NCBI GenBank assembly: GCA_013396635.1
Contig: WBMW01005074.1
Span: forward strand, 124,001-188,000
Source: Penelope pileata
Taxonomy: Eukaryota > Chordata > Aves > Galliformes > Cracidae
Length of the DNA: 64,000 bases
Direction of reading: 5' to 3'
The position numbers were made by a program, and so were the translations under genes. The notes below the pieces were generated by a model. It did no database searches and was not told the origin of the DNA. It saw nothing but the letters and a program-made list of their open reading frames with translations. Positions 24,129 to 36,900 of the stretch are shown here, one piece after another. Positions within the stretch are counted from its first letter, which is position 1. Each line of letters starts with the position of its first letter.

Positions 24129-25421
24129 AAAATGCATATTTTCAGAGGCTTCTATGCAAGATATTTTTTGCTAAAAATCCTCCTAGAACAAAAAAATATT
24201 TCCTGTACCGTTCTGGCACCTTGCCTTTCAGTGGCCGATAATAACAGCCCAGTAAAAACAGAGAGCAACACACAGGATCCAACTGTTTCCTCCAGATGCA
24301 CCTGCAGATGTCCCTTTGCCTTATATAAGAAAGGGTACTGTCTCCTTCGAATCTCCTCTTTGGAGGATGATATTTTGAAAGAAATGTATTCAGCCCCATC
24401 AACTAGATCTCTGATTCTTTCAGCTTCTCTATCCTCTTCTACATGTTATTCCACATGGAGGACCACTAAGAACAGGAATAATTGCAGTGTGTTTTCATCC
24501 ACAGATTGTGTATAAAATTTAAGGTAAGCTTAGCAAAATTTGAAACTGAAATGAAAAGAAGGATGCAAATGAGAAAACTAATTTAGATTAAACATTTAAG
24601 GAATCTGCCTTGCTGTTAAGAGTGGAGACTTACACCTTTTCCATTTATGCTTCCCCTTTTACTACTCTCAAATTCCACTGACATTGAGAATTTTCTTTAG
24701 ATAACACTAACAATGTCTTTGGATAACACAGGAAACCTTGCAACAAGCTGATAATAATTTTATTAAGTTTCATGTCAGTGATCCTTGAGGAAGATGCAGG
24801 GGGGAAGGCATCAGTCAAGCTACACTGGAAGTTCTTGCACTGGGCTTACACAAGTGGTCTGGAAGAGAGCAAAACAAGTGTGCAGACTATGGGCTGCATG
24901 ACTGCCTAGCTAGGGCACCTCCCATTCCTGATTCCTGGCTTGCAGAATACTGGGAAACAACAGAAGCAGAAACATTAATGGTTTGTTTAAAGTAAAACAT
25001 CCTCCAGTGTGAAGCTCCACTGGGCTGTAATGCTCAGCAAGGATTTGAACACTACCAGCGTTACCGCATAGGAAAGGCTCTCTGTCAAACATGAGAGGGC
25101 ATACAGCACCAGGAAATTATTGCAACATGGAGGATTGGTATCTTTAAAAAAGAATGTGAAACATTCTTATAATTATGACAGACACCAAAATCAGATCCTC
25201 TGCTGCATTCCTGTTCACTTGAACAGGTTTAGATGGGGACCACAGATAAAGAGAGCCTCTGGAAGTATGTGCAAAACAATATTATTCACATTAATCTATA
25301 GCTTCTGAAACTTCATGCATATAAGAACCATACAATTTCACATTACAAAAGTCATGCTTTATTTTTTGCCTGTCTTCAATATGTATTTTGCATCATCTAC
25401 AGATCTGTGTCTCGCTTCTAC

Positions 25422-25456
25422 TTTTTTTTTTTTTTTTTTTTCCTAAAACCCCCANN
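25422..25456. repeat. T20 tract followed by a 2-N ambiguity
   Basis: T20 at 25422-25441, then CCTAAAACCCCCA, then two N at 25455-25456 and another T-run. The assembly is locally unresolved. The tract could be the tail of a retroposed copy read from the other strand, but no body was recognised. Confidence 0.8.
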
Positions 25457-27070
25457 TTTTTTTCCCTAAAAGCCACAGTGGAAAACAAAAAGTAATGCTG
25501 ACAAGTTTTTAAAGCTGGAAGGATCGATTGAAAAGAAATACTTTACAGAAAGTAGATGTTGTTCAGGCCTTCTGCCTCTCAAGATTTGTAGCACGTTTTT
25601 CCCCCATGCCCCAGTATACATTCCTCAGCTGGACAGAGCTTCAAAGTTGTTCCATTTCTCTGCCTGCACCCCTCCTTCCTAGTAACAGAAAACTATTCCC
25701 GCTATGAACCTGTTGACTTATTTCAAATATGACAGAGCAGTAGAAAAAAAAAATTAAATAGTCTACCTGTATCTAAGCATATTTAGTAAACCATTTACTT
25801 GTGCAATAACATTTCTCAATAAATAGGATAATACTGTAAAAAGCTAAATATAGAGATCCACATGTTAACCAAGTAATGGAAACTACTTTACAATTCCACA
25901 GGCATCAGTTAATCTTTTTAATGTTACCCTTTGAATTTAGAAAAATTAATCATAGCAACTAAAGAAGATCATCAGCCCAGGAGAATCTTTTGAAGATGGC
26001 CATTTGTTGACTTCATTAACACCTTCTTATGCAAACTAAGTTTGTTTAACAAGACATGAAACAGGTTGCTATAACTACATTGATGTGAACCAGATATAGG
26101 ATCACTTTCTGACTACTTGGCAAATTAACAAGTTTTATATATCACCTAGGAGCCCAAGTTTTAAAATTTTTATGCTCATCTATTCTTATTTACATCCAAC
26201 TTAATTTTTAAGCAATAATTTAAACAGTAATAATTAATACATTATGTATGTAAATGCATTTAAAACAATCTGGTTTTATTTTTCCTATGTAATATTTTTT
26301 AGAAGTCATGGACAGATATAAGCAAACTAAAAATGAACATGGCTGCATTGCTGTTATCACTGTTTCTTCAAGAACATACTTCGTAGTCGAAGAAAGTGAC
26401 AGTTATTTCCAGATATCAATAATCAATGAAAAAAATCTCTTTTCCTTCTAGAATTCTATTTGGCTGGCTAAAACCTCGTGATGTTGTCTGTGGGAGCTTT
26501 CCATTTTCCCCCAAGAAGCCAGTGCATTTCCTTGGCTCCTGTCAAGCGCTATGTGCATTTCCTCAGCCACACCCAAGAGGAGACAATGTCAGCGCAAAGA
26601 TTGGTGCTATGCTTGCTCCATTTCCTTCTTGCAACTGACAGCAAAGAGCGTTCGTTGCTGCAAAAGTACTGCCTGGTATGGAGCCTGGTATCCCAAAGCA
26701 CTATTGTTACTTTAATTGGTAAGCACTACGGCAAGAAAACTTTTTGGATTTAAGTATATTGCATGCCTAAAGGTAAGACATAATGAAATTACTTTTCAAG
26801 GAATTAAATTAGTATCCAAAACCAACTTCGTAGTGCTAACTTTCTCTGTTTTCTCAGAAGTCAGGAAACAGTGGATGGAACTCCCTGCTTACTCTGTATC
26901 CGCAAAGTGAAATCCAGTAACAAAATAACACAGCGAGCAGTATGCAGTTTTCTCTAGCAATATGGACAGTGTTCCAGAAGTCAGATCTAAAGGACAAGCA
27001 ATTTCTTCCTCAACAGCTAGATTCTGTTCTACACTTAATGTATCAGCAAGGGTGTTGTTTATAACAAAGG

Positions 27071-27094
27071 GTTTTTGTTTGTTTGTTTGTTTTT
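27071..27094. repeat. (GTTT)n microsatellite
   Basis: Several tandem GTTT units flanked by longer T-runs. Confidence 0.85.
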
Positions 27095-27479
27095 GGTGCA
27101 TCCACAAGGAATTGGAGCTAGACCACCAACTGATTCCACACAGGCCACCCAAGTATTCCCCATATATCAACAGCAGAGATTGCTGGATGTTCTTTTTTGT
27201 TTTATTTAAATAATGAATTTTCACTTTCTTATAATATTGAGTGTAATTTAACACAGCAAGACACACCAAGGATGCAAGATTTTTCCTGTGCACTGGAACA
27301 GGAGTGGTGCACAAAAGCAAGGGCTATTTCAAGACAGGAGTCCTGATGGAATCCGTGCACTGCAGGCAGCACTGACATCACGGCACAGCTCCCCTTGGAG
27401 AGTCAGTTTTCCATGCCCTAGGCAAATGCTCAACTGCCTTTTATCAGCACTATTAGTCATTACCATGACAGCAATATAG

Positions 27480-27770
27480 GATGAAATCAGCATCCGTTAC
27501 GTTGCATAGTTACCTTAAATGCCATCCAACCACTGAAACACAAAGGGCTGGAAAATTACTTGGAGCAATATTGCGCTTTTGCATGTGCTAGTGCATTTTT
27601 CAATTGATGAAAATGCATTAAGACAGTTAATCAATTACAAATCAAAATCCATTCTCTGTACTATTAATGAATGCAACTTGTTTAGGTAAAAGCATTGTGT
27701 TGAATTACTTTGAACTAAACATTAACAGTGTATAAGTTATGAACAACAACAGCAGAACAAGCTGCTGCAA
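27480..27770. promoter_or_regulatory. Candidate conserved non-coding element
   Basis: A repeat-free block rich in homeodomain- and POU-type motifs: TTTTGCATGTG, AATTGATGAAAATGCATTAA and CAGTTAATCAATTAC (within 27617-27638). Near its start is the near-symmetrical GTTGCATAGTTACC, which weakly recalls an RFX X-box. The mixture resembles intronic elements conserved between birds and mammals, but no alignment was possible. Confidence 0.4.
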
Positions 27771-28994
27771 GGATTTTCACTTTTAAAAGTAATTCTTCTA
27801 TAACCTAAAGAAACTTCTTGTTTTTTCTTCTATAAATAAACATTATATTTCCATAATCAGCTGAAGTCCTCTCACAAAAGAGGTTAAGGAGTAGTCAAGC
27901 AAGGACCTGAAGAATTGCCTTCCTACCTCCTAAAAAGCACATATGATGCCAATTTCACACGTGACCTTCTGCAGCTTGAAAGGATGTTGCAGCTATTTTC
28001 ATAATCAACTGCTTCCTTCTTCAAGAGTTTTCAAGTAATGCAGTGTGGAAATTGCACTGCCTGTATCTTACACTACAGTGAATAGCATAAGGATAACAGA
28101 CTCAGCAAGAGCGACTTGGTTGATGCTCTACATGAAATTGGTACTGTGGAAAATTTTATTAAAAAAACCTCAACATATTACAACTAATTAGCACCCTTTC
28201 ATTAAGCTGTCGCTTTTCCTATATTTGCATCACACAGGTGAGCCATACCAAGAATCTGCAAGATAAAGATTTGCAAACTGTACATCAGAAACCTGCACCT
28301 GGCCCTTTGTCAATAAGGATCACAGTGCTGGATCCTGAAAAGCAACTCAGCCATAATTCAATAGCTTCAAAATGAATTACTTCCCTGTCAATATTATTAC
28401 AAAAATTGACATCCAAAATTTGATTTTCTTCTCAAGGAGACCACAGATAAAGCATAATGTAGATTCTAACGTGTCTCTGAAGAGACAAAGTGCTAACAGA
28501 AAAATTGAAAAAGCTGTCTACTGCTGATCCTACAGGGTAAAAAAAACTGAGAGCCAAATCTTTGTCTCAGCCTTTGTCAACAGCTAACAGGAAAAGGAAG
28601 TAGAGCAAAACAGAATCTGGACCAATAGCTTTTCCTCTCAACTGACAGAATGATTAGGTGTACGTACATCATCTATGTATCCAATTCAGAAATTCCATTT
28701 TAAAGCCACTACACTTCAGTTACAGATTATTTAGAAATTTTCATTTGAGACTATAATAAAGAACACGTGGCTTTGAGGATACGAACCCCCGCTCTTGTGC
28801 CTGGCTCTCAGAAAGTAACTCTGCTTTGAAGGTCTGACCACAGCTTGGTGGTCTAAGGAGAGACATAAAGCCATTCCTATTAGCCAGGGGCTCTGAAGTA
28901 CTGAAATGGAAAAAATGAATAGAATCAAAGTTTCTAATGATATTTCCTTCCAGAAAAGAGTTTCTTGTTAACAGAAGGATTTTAAAAGACACCT
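27771..28994. other. Intron sequence, nothing recognised
   Basis: AT-rich, with no exon or repeat family identified. Short open frames on the minus strand at 28731-29004 run toward the CR1 and show no homology I recognise. Confidence 0.5.
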
Positions 28995-30320
28995 CCTCTG
29001 ACAAATGAGAAAGGAGAACTGGCTACAACAGATACAGAGAAGACTTAGGTACTTAATGAGTTCTTTGCCTCAGTCTTCACTGGCAGCCAGGATTCTCCTA
29101 TTTCTAACATCTCTGAATCTCATATCCCTGAACCTCTAGATGGGAACTGGGGAAGTAAATCACGAAACAGATCCTCCTGGAAGACACATTAAGGCACATG
29201 AGGGATGAGCAGGTGATCCACGACAGCCAGCATGGCGTCACCAAGGGAATGTTGTGCCTGACCAATCTTGTGGCCTTCTATGACAGAGCGACAGCATTTG
29301 GTGGACAAAGGGAAGGCGACTGATGTCATCTGCCTGGCCTTGTGTGAGGCCTTTGACACGGTCCCCCACCACATCCTCATCTCTAAACTGGAGAGAGATG
29401 GATTTGAAGGGTGGACTATTCGGTGGATAAGGAATTGGTTGGAAGGCTGCAGCCAGAGGGTTGTGGTGAATGGCTCTATGTCCTGGCAGAGACCGGTAAC
29501 GACTGGTGTCTCCCAGAGGTCTGCCTTGGGACCAGTGCTCTTTAACATCTTTATCAATGACATCAATGATGGGATTGAGTGCATCCTCAGCAAGTTTGCC
29601 GACAACACCAAACTGAGTGGTGCAGTTGACACAATAGAAGGAAGGGATGCCATCCAGAGGGACCTCAACATACTCAAAAGGTGAGCCCGTGTGAACCTAA
29701 TAAGGTTCAACACAGCAAACTGCAAGGTTTTGTACTTGGGTCAGAGTAGTCCCAGGTATATATATAGACTGGGAGAAGAACTCCTTCAGAGTAGCCTGCA
29801 GAGAAGGACCTGGGGGGTCCTGGTGGATGAGAAACTCAATGTGAGCCAGCAGCATGCTCTTGCAGCTCAGAGGGCCAATGGTATCCTGGGCTCCATCAGA
29901 AGAGGGGGGGCCAGCAGGGACAGAGAGGTGATTGTCTCTCTCTACTCTGCCCTTTGTGATGCCCCATCTGGAGTACTGTGTCCAGTCCTGGGGCCCCCAG
30001 TGCAGGAAAAATGTGGAACTGTTGGAGAGGGTCCAATCAACTTTTCACAAGAGTAGGTAATGATAGGACAAGGAGGAATGGTTTTAAGCTGAAGGAGGGA
30101 ACGTTTAGACTAGACATCAGGGGGAAGGATCTTTACTGAGAGTGGTGAGGTGCTGGCACAGGCCGCCCAGAGAGGTTGTGGATGCTCTGTCCCTGGAGGT
30201 GTTCAAGACCAGGTTGGATGGGGCCCTGGGCAACCTGATCTAGTACCAGATCTGAAAGTTGGTGTCACTGCCTGTGGCAGGGAAGTTGGAACTTAATGGT
30301 CCTATTTTTTAATTCTATGA
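28995..30320 (+). mobile_element. CR1 LINE, largest copy in the window, internally deleted
   Basis: Homology starts near 28995 (VLNEFFASVFTGSQ encoded around 29051-29092) and runs through the reverse transcriptase and the 3' UTR to the tail TAATTCTATGA at 30320. Near 30035-30045 the sequence jumps from GAGAGGGTCCAATC to TTTTCACAAGAGTAG. This skips the part encoding the GLEHL...EKRRL region that is present in the copies at 20473 and 56956, an internal deletion of roughly 200 bp. It is truncated at the 5' end and cannot move on its own. Confidence 0.92.
29268..30045 (+). pseudogene. CR1 reverse transcriptase (ORF2) remnant
   Basis: Polymerase-domain motifs are readable: AFDTVPHHILISKLERDGF, GPVLFNIFINDIND and FADNTKLSGAVDT, then VLVDEKLNVSQQHALAAQ further on. 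The catalytic FADD box reads FADN, so one metal-binding aspartate is lost. A single-base frameshift near 29295 separates VAFYDRATA from LVDKGKATDV. A TGA at 29682-29684 replaces the usual tryptophan codon before ARVNLIRFN. With the downstream deletion, this is clearly dead. Confidence 0.9.
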
Positions 30321-30524
30321 AAAGACTGCTGCCAGTTACCATCCAACACAGAAATTATCTATTAGCTCTATGTAGCCCTTTCCTTCCCAGTGCCTGACTC
30401 TGAGTTCAGGGCTGGCAGCACTAAGCATCATGAGAATTGATCTCATCTCCAACATGCTCCAGTCTCCATCTGCAACCCTATCTGCCTGATTCAATTTTCT
30501 ATGTATCTTATCCCTGGCCATTCT

Positions 30525-30668
30525 ATGTAATAATAATGTTCACACTCGCAGACAGAATTGATGTGTAGGATAAAGTGATGACTTGTCCAAAGTCACAAAT
30601 ATGTTCCTGCTGGGGCAGATTCCCAAGCCTCATATTCACTCACTTACTCACTACTTTATAATTCTCCC
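30525..30668 (-). mobile_element. MIR SINE
   Basis: The reverse complement reads TTTGTGACTTTGGACAAGTC, matching the MIR core GTGTGACCTTGGGCAAGT. It continues to CATTATTATTACATAG, matching the MIR stretch GGATAATAATAGTACC. The tRNA-derived head is weaker. Assigned from the remembered consensus. Confidence 0.62.
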
Positions 30669-30679
30669 ACTCCCAGAGA

Positions 30680-30765
30680 AATAGCAGCATCTCTGCCTCA
30701 GTTTTCCCGTGTGAAAATGCATCTTCTATAGATTTTGTAAAGCTTACTGATGCTACATACACGGT
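30680..30765 (+). mobile_element. MIR SINE fragment, opposite orientation to its neighbour
   Basis: ATCTCTGCCTCAGTTTTCCC followed by GTGTGAAAATGCATC matches the MIR core CTCTGTGCCTCAGTTTCC and CATCTGTAAAATGG. Later GATTTTGTAAAGCTTA matches the 3' CORE region. Confidence 0.62.
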
Positions 30766-33342
30766 ATTTTATGAAGAAATGCTGCATAAATGCAGCTATT
30801 ACTGTACACAGGGAATCTCAGGCTGTTTTCCATATAAAGGACATTCAAAGCACCAACAGAAGGAACAAGTCTGTAGTGTTGAAAGTATTATGGTTTATAT
30901 AGTATATTCTAGGATTAAATTACCTAATGTCCTGCAGCTTATTTGTAAAATCATTTTTTAAATACCATAAATAATGGATGTTGTTAAAATAATGGAAGCG
31001 CTTTACAAGCACTTGCATTACATTCTGCAGAGTCATTTGCCACTTAAGTTTTAGCTGGCTTTTAACAATCCTGACTTACAGAAACTCTTAGCTGCCTTCT
31101 GTTTTTCTTTTTGGCATTTTAATTTACTTTTCAAATAGCTTATTTCTGTCTTTTGCCACAGACAATGTAAGAATTACCTCTAGGCCATAAACAGGAAGCA
31201 AAAGTAAATAACCCAGTCTTAGAAAACAGTGCTATTATTCAGCAAATGATTTAAATATTGAGATACAGCCATCTGAATTTCAAATAAAGGAAGTGCTTTC
31301 TTCGGACATTTGTCACCAACTGTGATGGAAATAAATTGCTTAGATTTTCTTCATTCAAAGGAAGAGGAACACGGTAGGGCAGCTAGGTGCCAAATGAAGA
31401 TCTGAGATGGGCACAGATATGTAGATGAGAGCGCAACACTGTGCAAACAGCTTAAAACCAACCAAATCTGTAATGGGCTATTTTGTGTACTCTAGCATTT
31501 TCCAGTTAAGTGACACAATTTATTATCCCTAGAAAGATTCCAGACAGGCACAATGATAATCTGGAATTACAGCGGTGTCATCAGCTATTTGAACACAAAA
31601 ATGATACGTGCTACATCAGCATAAAGATAGAAATACTACAGAAATCATTATTGATTATTAACGCATTGATCAAACAATGATGGAATTATTTTTTCTGCTG
31701 TAATATATCAAACACCAACATTCCCCAGGCACTCAAGAAGTTCTACAGTTATAGTTAATTGTTTAAACTACAAAAAATACAAATATAGGCAGTACAGTTA
31801 TTTACTACAGAGGTCCCTACATTTAATTGTTATTTCTAGACAGGTGTTATTTCACTTTGCATCTTTCTCACGGATATAAAAAACTTCTAATATTTGGATT
31901 CTGAATACACAAATGCACACAGCATACAACCAAAACACACCCTTCTGTCCCAGATCACATCATCTGCCTCAAAGTTTGTAAACAAGTCTTGTTTTCACTC
32001 ATGGGACCAGTTTAGAAAAATATTTAAAAAAATATTTAGAACTGTTTTTTCTACAGTAAGATTAATTTTGTTTTGCTAAACTGAGAAGTCTTTTAACAAT
32101 GAGACATCTTGTATTTATTCTGTTTTTAACAATGTATTCTATTTATCTTCTCATAAAAGTGACGTTTTGGACCGGCAACTCCATGCCTCATTATCAGCAC
32201 AAAGAGGCAGGTTAATTCATCACTAAAAATTGTCTAAAAAATAGAAATATTACAATTTGCAGTGATTATTTCTGCTAATAATGAACCTCTAACTAGAGAG
32301 AAACAGTCTCTGGACTGTGCACTTACTTCACCCCACAGCAATCAATTACACATTTCAGCAGACTTTCCAAGAGAAACCGAAAATCCACTGTGCTGTTCAA
32401 CTGATTCTATCTTACACGTAACTGCTATTATTTATTGTAACTACAACAAGCTTTAAAGATATCTTGAAAGGAAGGATTTACAGGAAATTACAGCTCCAAA
32501 TACCAATATCCTAGCAAAACTCTGGTCTGGCTGGGCAGGGACTTCAGACTTGGGCTGGTTTGCACTTCTGGAAATGAAGCTGGCAGGAAGCGGAAGGGGA
32601 AGTAACGCACTCCAGGACTGGATAAGCAGCGCAGCAGGAAGCGAGCAAAGGCAGTAACAGAGCAAACGGCAAGATAATGAATTCAATCGAACCTTACACT
32701 AATAAGGAGCAAAAGAAGCTTGACTTGGATTCTTATTTGCAAATTCAAACAACACGATTAATGGTCATCTGTTCTCTTCCTCTCATTGTAACAAACCATA
32801 AAACAAGCTTTGTTTGGCTTAGCATTCAGAGCAGAAAACAACACTACCCATGAACTGGTGCAAAGAGCTGCATATAATCAAACCCCAGAAAACCATGGGA
32901 CTGAGTCAGGCTTTAGCACCTTGAGAGACAGAAACCAGATGAGATTTCTAAAAGAATTTAAATGAGACAAGTAGTTACATCTCAGTGAAACTAATGAACA
33001 AAATGAAGATAACCCTGCTTCCTCACTGCCTTCCATAGAGACACATTTGCCTCAAGAGACCATTTGTCTAATTATCACACCTTTTCCATTGGCTTCTCTA
33101 GGAGCTAACAAGAATAGATATTAACCAAGTAAAAAAAGAAAGATGACATCCCATGGACATACTAGACTAAGTTGAGCTTATGCAAACAGTGTAATCAGAC
33201 TTCTGTTGATTTGAGTAAGTTTGACATTTTGCAACTGATTTATATGCATTTGTGCTTACACAGAGATAGTCAAAGGGAAAAACTTTTTTAAAAGGGTAAT
33301 GAAAAGAGATTTTTAAAAAATGTTTTCATCACAATTACTGAG

Positions 33343-33374
33343 GTTTTGTGCCCGTTTCGTTTTGTGCCTGTTTC
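33343..33374. repeat. 16-bp tandem duplication
   Basis: GTTTTGTGCCCGTTTC at 33343-33358 is followed directly by GTTTTGTGCCTGTTTC at 33359-33374, one mismatch. Confidence 0.9.
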
Positions 33375-33889
33375 TCATGGAATGACTTTCTGAAATTGTA
33401 TTATATAGCAACACAAAAGTAACAGTAAATTTCCAAAAACAAATTATATCAGTGTTAAGAACGCTGTAAAAGAACCATTTCCAACAGGAATTACCTAATC
33501 TTTACCAGTGCACTTTAAGTTCAACTCATATGTGATGACTGTATCCCAACCTACAAAGTCAGTCCTCAACTGTTATTTGAGGAAGCAGGGCTGGAAAAGG
33601 AAGAAAATATTTAGTTTGGTGTTATAAACTACTAAATACTAAAAAATTTAGATCGTTTTGAACTTAACAATGCCATTATTTAATTTCATTCTCATAATGA
33701 GTAATCCTTAACAGAAACTTCCATCTTCTAATTAATAAAAATCCCAAGCACATGTCTCCCAGGAATACAGAACATAAGAATGACTAAAAAGAAATCTCAA
33801 CATCAAATCCAGCGAACTGAAGAAATAGATTCCAGATGTTTAAAGACAGATTCTTTTCTTAGTCTTTTTAGTGTAGGTATGAAACTGGA

Positions 33890-33932
33890 AGGTTGGACTC
33901 TTTCCATGTCCTCTTCCAAATCTCTTATTGCT
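33890..33932 (+). mobile_element. Possible old CR1 3'-end relic
   Basis: AGGTTGGACTCTTTCCATGT then CCTCTTCCAAATCTC resembles a decayed CR1 3' region (GGTTGGACTC...GGTCCCTTCCAACC). It is only about 40 bp and diverged, so the match may be chance. Confidence 0.35.
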
Positions 33933-36900
33933 GTAAAAATGTTCCAGTGAAGCTGGGTTGACTTCGTTAAAACCACAGAAGAAATACCTCATGTTATCCA
34001 GATTTTCTCTGATCAGAAATGCTACAACAACTTCAGTTTTACCTGTGCTGTAGCAAAATCCAATCCACTTGGAGTCTTTTGTGCACTCCTTTAATACTAG
34101 TAACTTTAGCAGCAGTGGTATTGCTAGAAGGAATCATCGTTAGACTATTATATAAACAAAATCCTGTGACAATAACTGAGACTTCAACAGCATGTGATAT
34201 TTGCAACTCAAAACAGTTTGATAACAGAATTTAATTCTGATATTTTATATAGTTAAAAGAAATGAAGATGGATTCCTCAAATACAGCTTTCATAGCCTCT
34301 ATATTTGCTGTATAAACACAAGAGGAAAACTGCTTCCATTATTTTTACTATATATTAAAATAGGAATCAGGAATCTTGTATCCTTGAAAAATATTACCAC
34401 TGCACAAAAATGAGTGTAGACTATATTGGACAGTATTTGCACCAGGTTATCTACAAATAACCTCAGGATTCTTAAAGCCTTTCTTCTCCAAAGTCAGCAG
34501 TAATAAAATGAAATGCTTCAGTATATTCCATAGTTTGTTATGCCTAGCAAGACTGGCACAGAAGGAAGGCGTGTATTTCCACCTCAGAACCTTTCACTGA
34601 GTTGCCATTCTCAGTTTGGAAGGCAACAGTGTGCCCTATGATCCAAGAGATCAGTCCAGCTCTTGCTAAGAATACTAATGATTCTTCTTGAGGCCAAGGA
34701 TTCACATGACATACAGAAAATCTGAAAAGTGTACAGAAACATAGGCCCGGGCTCTTTGATAACTGACACCAGCCTTTCTAGAGCAATGTAAGTTAGAAAT
34801 CTCTAAGTAACGAAGGATGGTGTAAAGAACAGAGACATGAAAAGCTGGATCACATCCCAACATGCCCAACAGTTTTGCAATCTTAGAAGGAAATTCTATG
34901 AGCATACTTCAGAGAAAGCATGGAACAAGATACTATTAAGTGAAATCTCCTTCCTCCTCTCCAACTCAAAAAATTAGAAAAAATACTTGAACAAGATACG
35001 TTGTCCTTATGCAACTTTGTCAAATACTTAGGCACAGACAGGGAAATGCTTAACTTAACTATGAGAAGCTAAATAACTTTCAGTGGTGTATCTACTATTC
35101 TGATAGAAACCCCTCAAAAGTAATTTCTTGTTTTAAGGAACATGGTTTCTGATAATGAATCCATCCGAAGAAGAATAAATGAAATAATAAAATATATTTT
35201 ATGTATGTTAGATGCCTGACTTTTCCTGAGCACACATTATTTATGCTCACTAATAATATGACCAGGGATGGCAGGTTTTCTTTGAACCTATAATCTAAAA
35301 TTTTTCATTTTCAAATCCTAAAAGCCATCAGTAGGTACTTCAGGTGCTTCCCCCTTCTCCCCCCTACTCTTCACACCACACCATTTCAGAAGATCAATTC
35401 AGTAACTACAGCCAGAAATAGTGTTTATTGGTAATCGATTCTTAAAAAACAATAGCAAAAGCCTAGAAGTTCATTTTGGATTCTGAAAGAGGAATAAATT
35501 GTAAGTGCATTACATCACATTTAGTGTACTTTCTCTACTCTTTCAATGAAGAGCAGGCAGTTAATTTAAAACAAGATATGAATCTCAATCTCCTTTTCCA
35601 GTATTACCAAACTTTCTCTCAAGGATAACTCCCACTTATTAACATCAGCCTTGCCACACAATAGTCAGAAGTACTCTTGTTTTCCAGAAGTCTGCTGATG
35701 CACAGAAGAACCTTGCTCAATGTCAAGATGGCAGATGTAGAAATCACTCCACTAAAACAGAACTAAAACCCAAATCATTGCAGTTTAAAAGCAACCACTA
35801 CATAAATTTTGCTTACTGCTTTTCCACTTAATGAGACCTTCTGCTTCCTTTTTTCTCCCTTCAGTATGTTCCCTATATGATTCTCACACATTTACAAAAC
35901 TCTGAAGTATTTGTGACCTCTACTTTTGAATTTAATATTAAATGTAATATTCATTGAACATGTAGGCATGGTGGTAGGGCGTTTGTTTACGCAATCAGTC
36001 CAATGCACAGCACCATTATAGCAAAACTAAGAACTTGCCACTGAAGGAAAGCCTCAAAGCTGATCTTAATATTCTGACCTCTGAAAGTTTCTTCATATGA
36101 AGACAATCCAAAAGTAGCCATCTGAATTTTACCAAGTCCCAGATAAAAGTCCTAACCAGGAGGAAATGCACTGTTAAATTGGCACTCTTTCAAAAAAGAA
36201 AACAGGATAGGTTCAGTTCTTTGTCAAACAACAGTTATAGGCTGCACAATACTTTTAATAAAGACTGAAGTAGATTTTTAACAACCCTGACAAAAATCTG
36301 AAAGCAATTATACTTCCACAAAGTTTCACCGACTTTAAATGGGAAAAGTTTTTTTTCCTTCTAGTTCTTTGTTGCTTTATGATATTGCCGTGCAAATGTA
36401 AACAATTACATTACTCTGAAAAGAGAGAAATACAGCTGTTGCCAGTATTTTAGTTGGAGGTACCCTGACTAAACAACTGGTGCTCTGGATTATTATTACC
36501 TACTATAGAAAATTCAAGAATTGCAATTGAAGATGCTTCCTTTAAATGACACCATTTGCAGCAGAGCATATTTCTAAAGGGATGGCACAAAGAAGTTAAA
36601 ACAAAGGAAAAAAAGTATATTGAAGATTTTTTGAAACCAGTGAGTCTAATAAAGAAGAAAGGCAGATGCTTGGGAAAAGACTGGAAAGATAACTGTTTCT
36701 TGGTACTGATCTGGGAATTATAAACAGAATTAAGTAGAAAGAGAGTACGTCTCAGTGCTTCTTTACAATACTGTTATATAAACGAGCTTTTCTGTCCACA
36801 TTATCTTAGAGGAAGGAACCACACTGGTGCAAATTGAAGTTAGTAAGACTCCTCAGATTTATTCTGGTTGAGTATTTTTCACTTTCCCTTAGTGAAGTCC

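Larger units (their letters stand above)
24129..27479. other. Intron sequence, nothing recognised
   Basis: Holds a T20 tract with two N (25422-25456) and a GTTT microsatellite (27071-27094). Open frames such as 24063-24515 (plus) begin inside the homopolymers and have no domain. Confidence 0.5.

Noticed and set aside
24063..24515. 150-codon open frame on the plus strand
   Set aside because: It starts inside A14/G9/T19 homopolymers and encodes K, G and F runs. The remainder has no known domain and no splice signals.
29189..29725. 178-codon minus-strand open frame, the longest in the window
   Set aside because: It is the antisense of the CR1 reverse transcriptase. The sense strand has the recognisable motifs.
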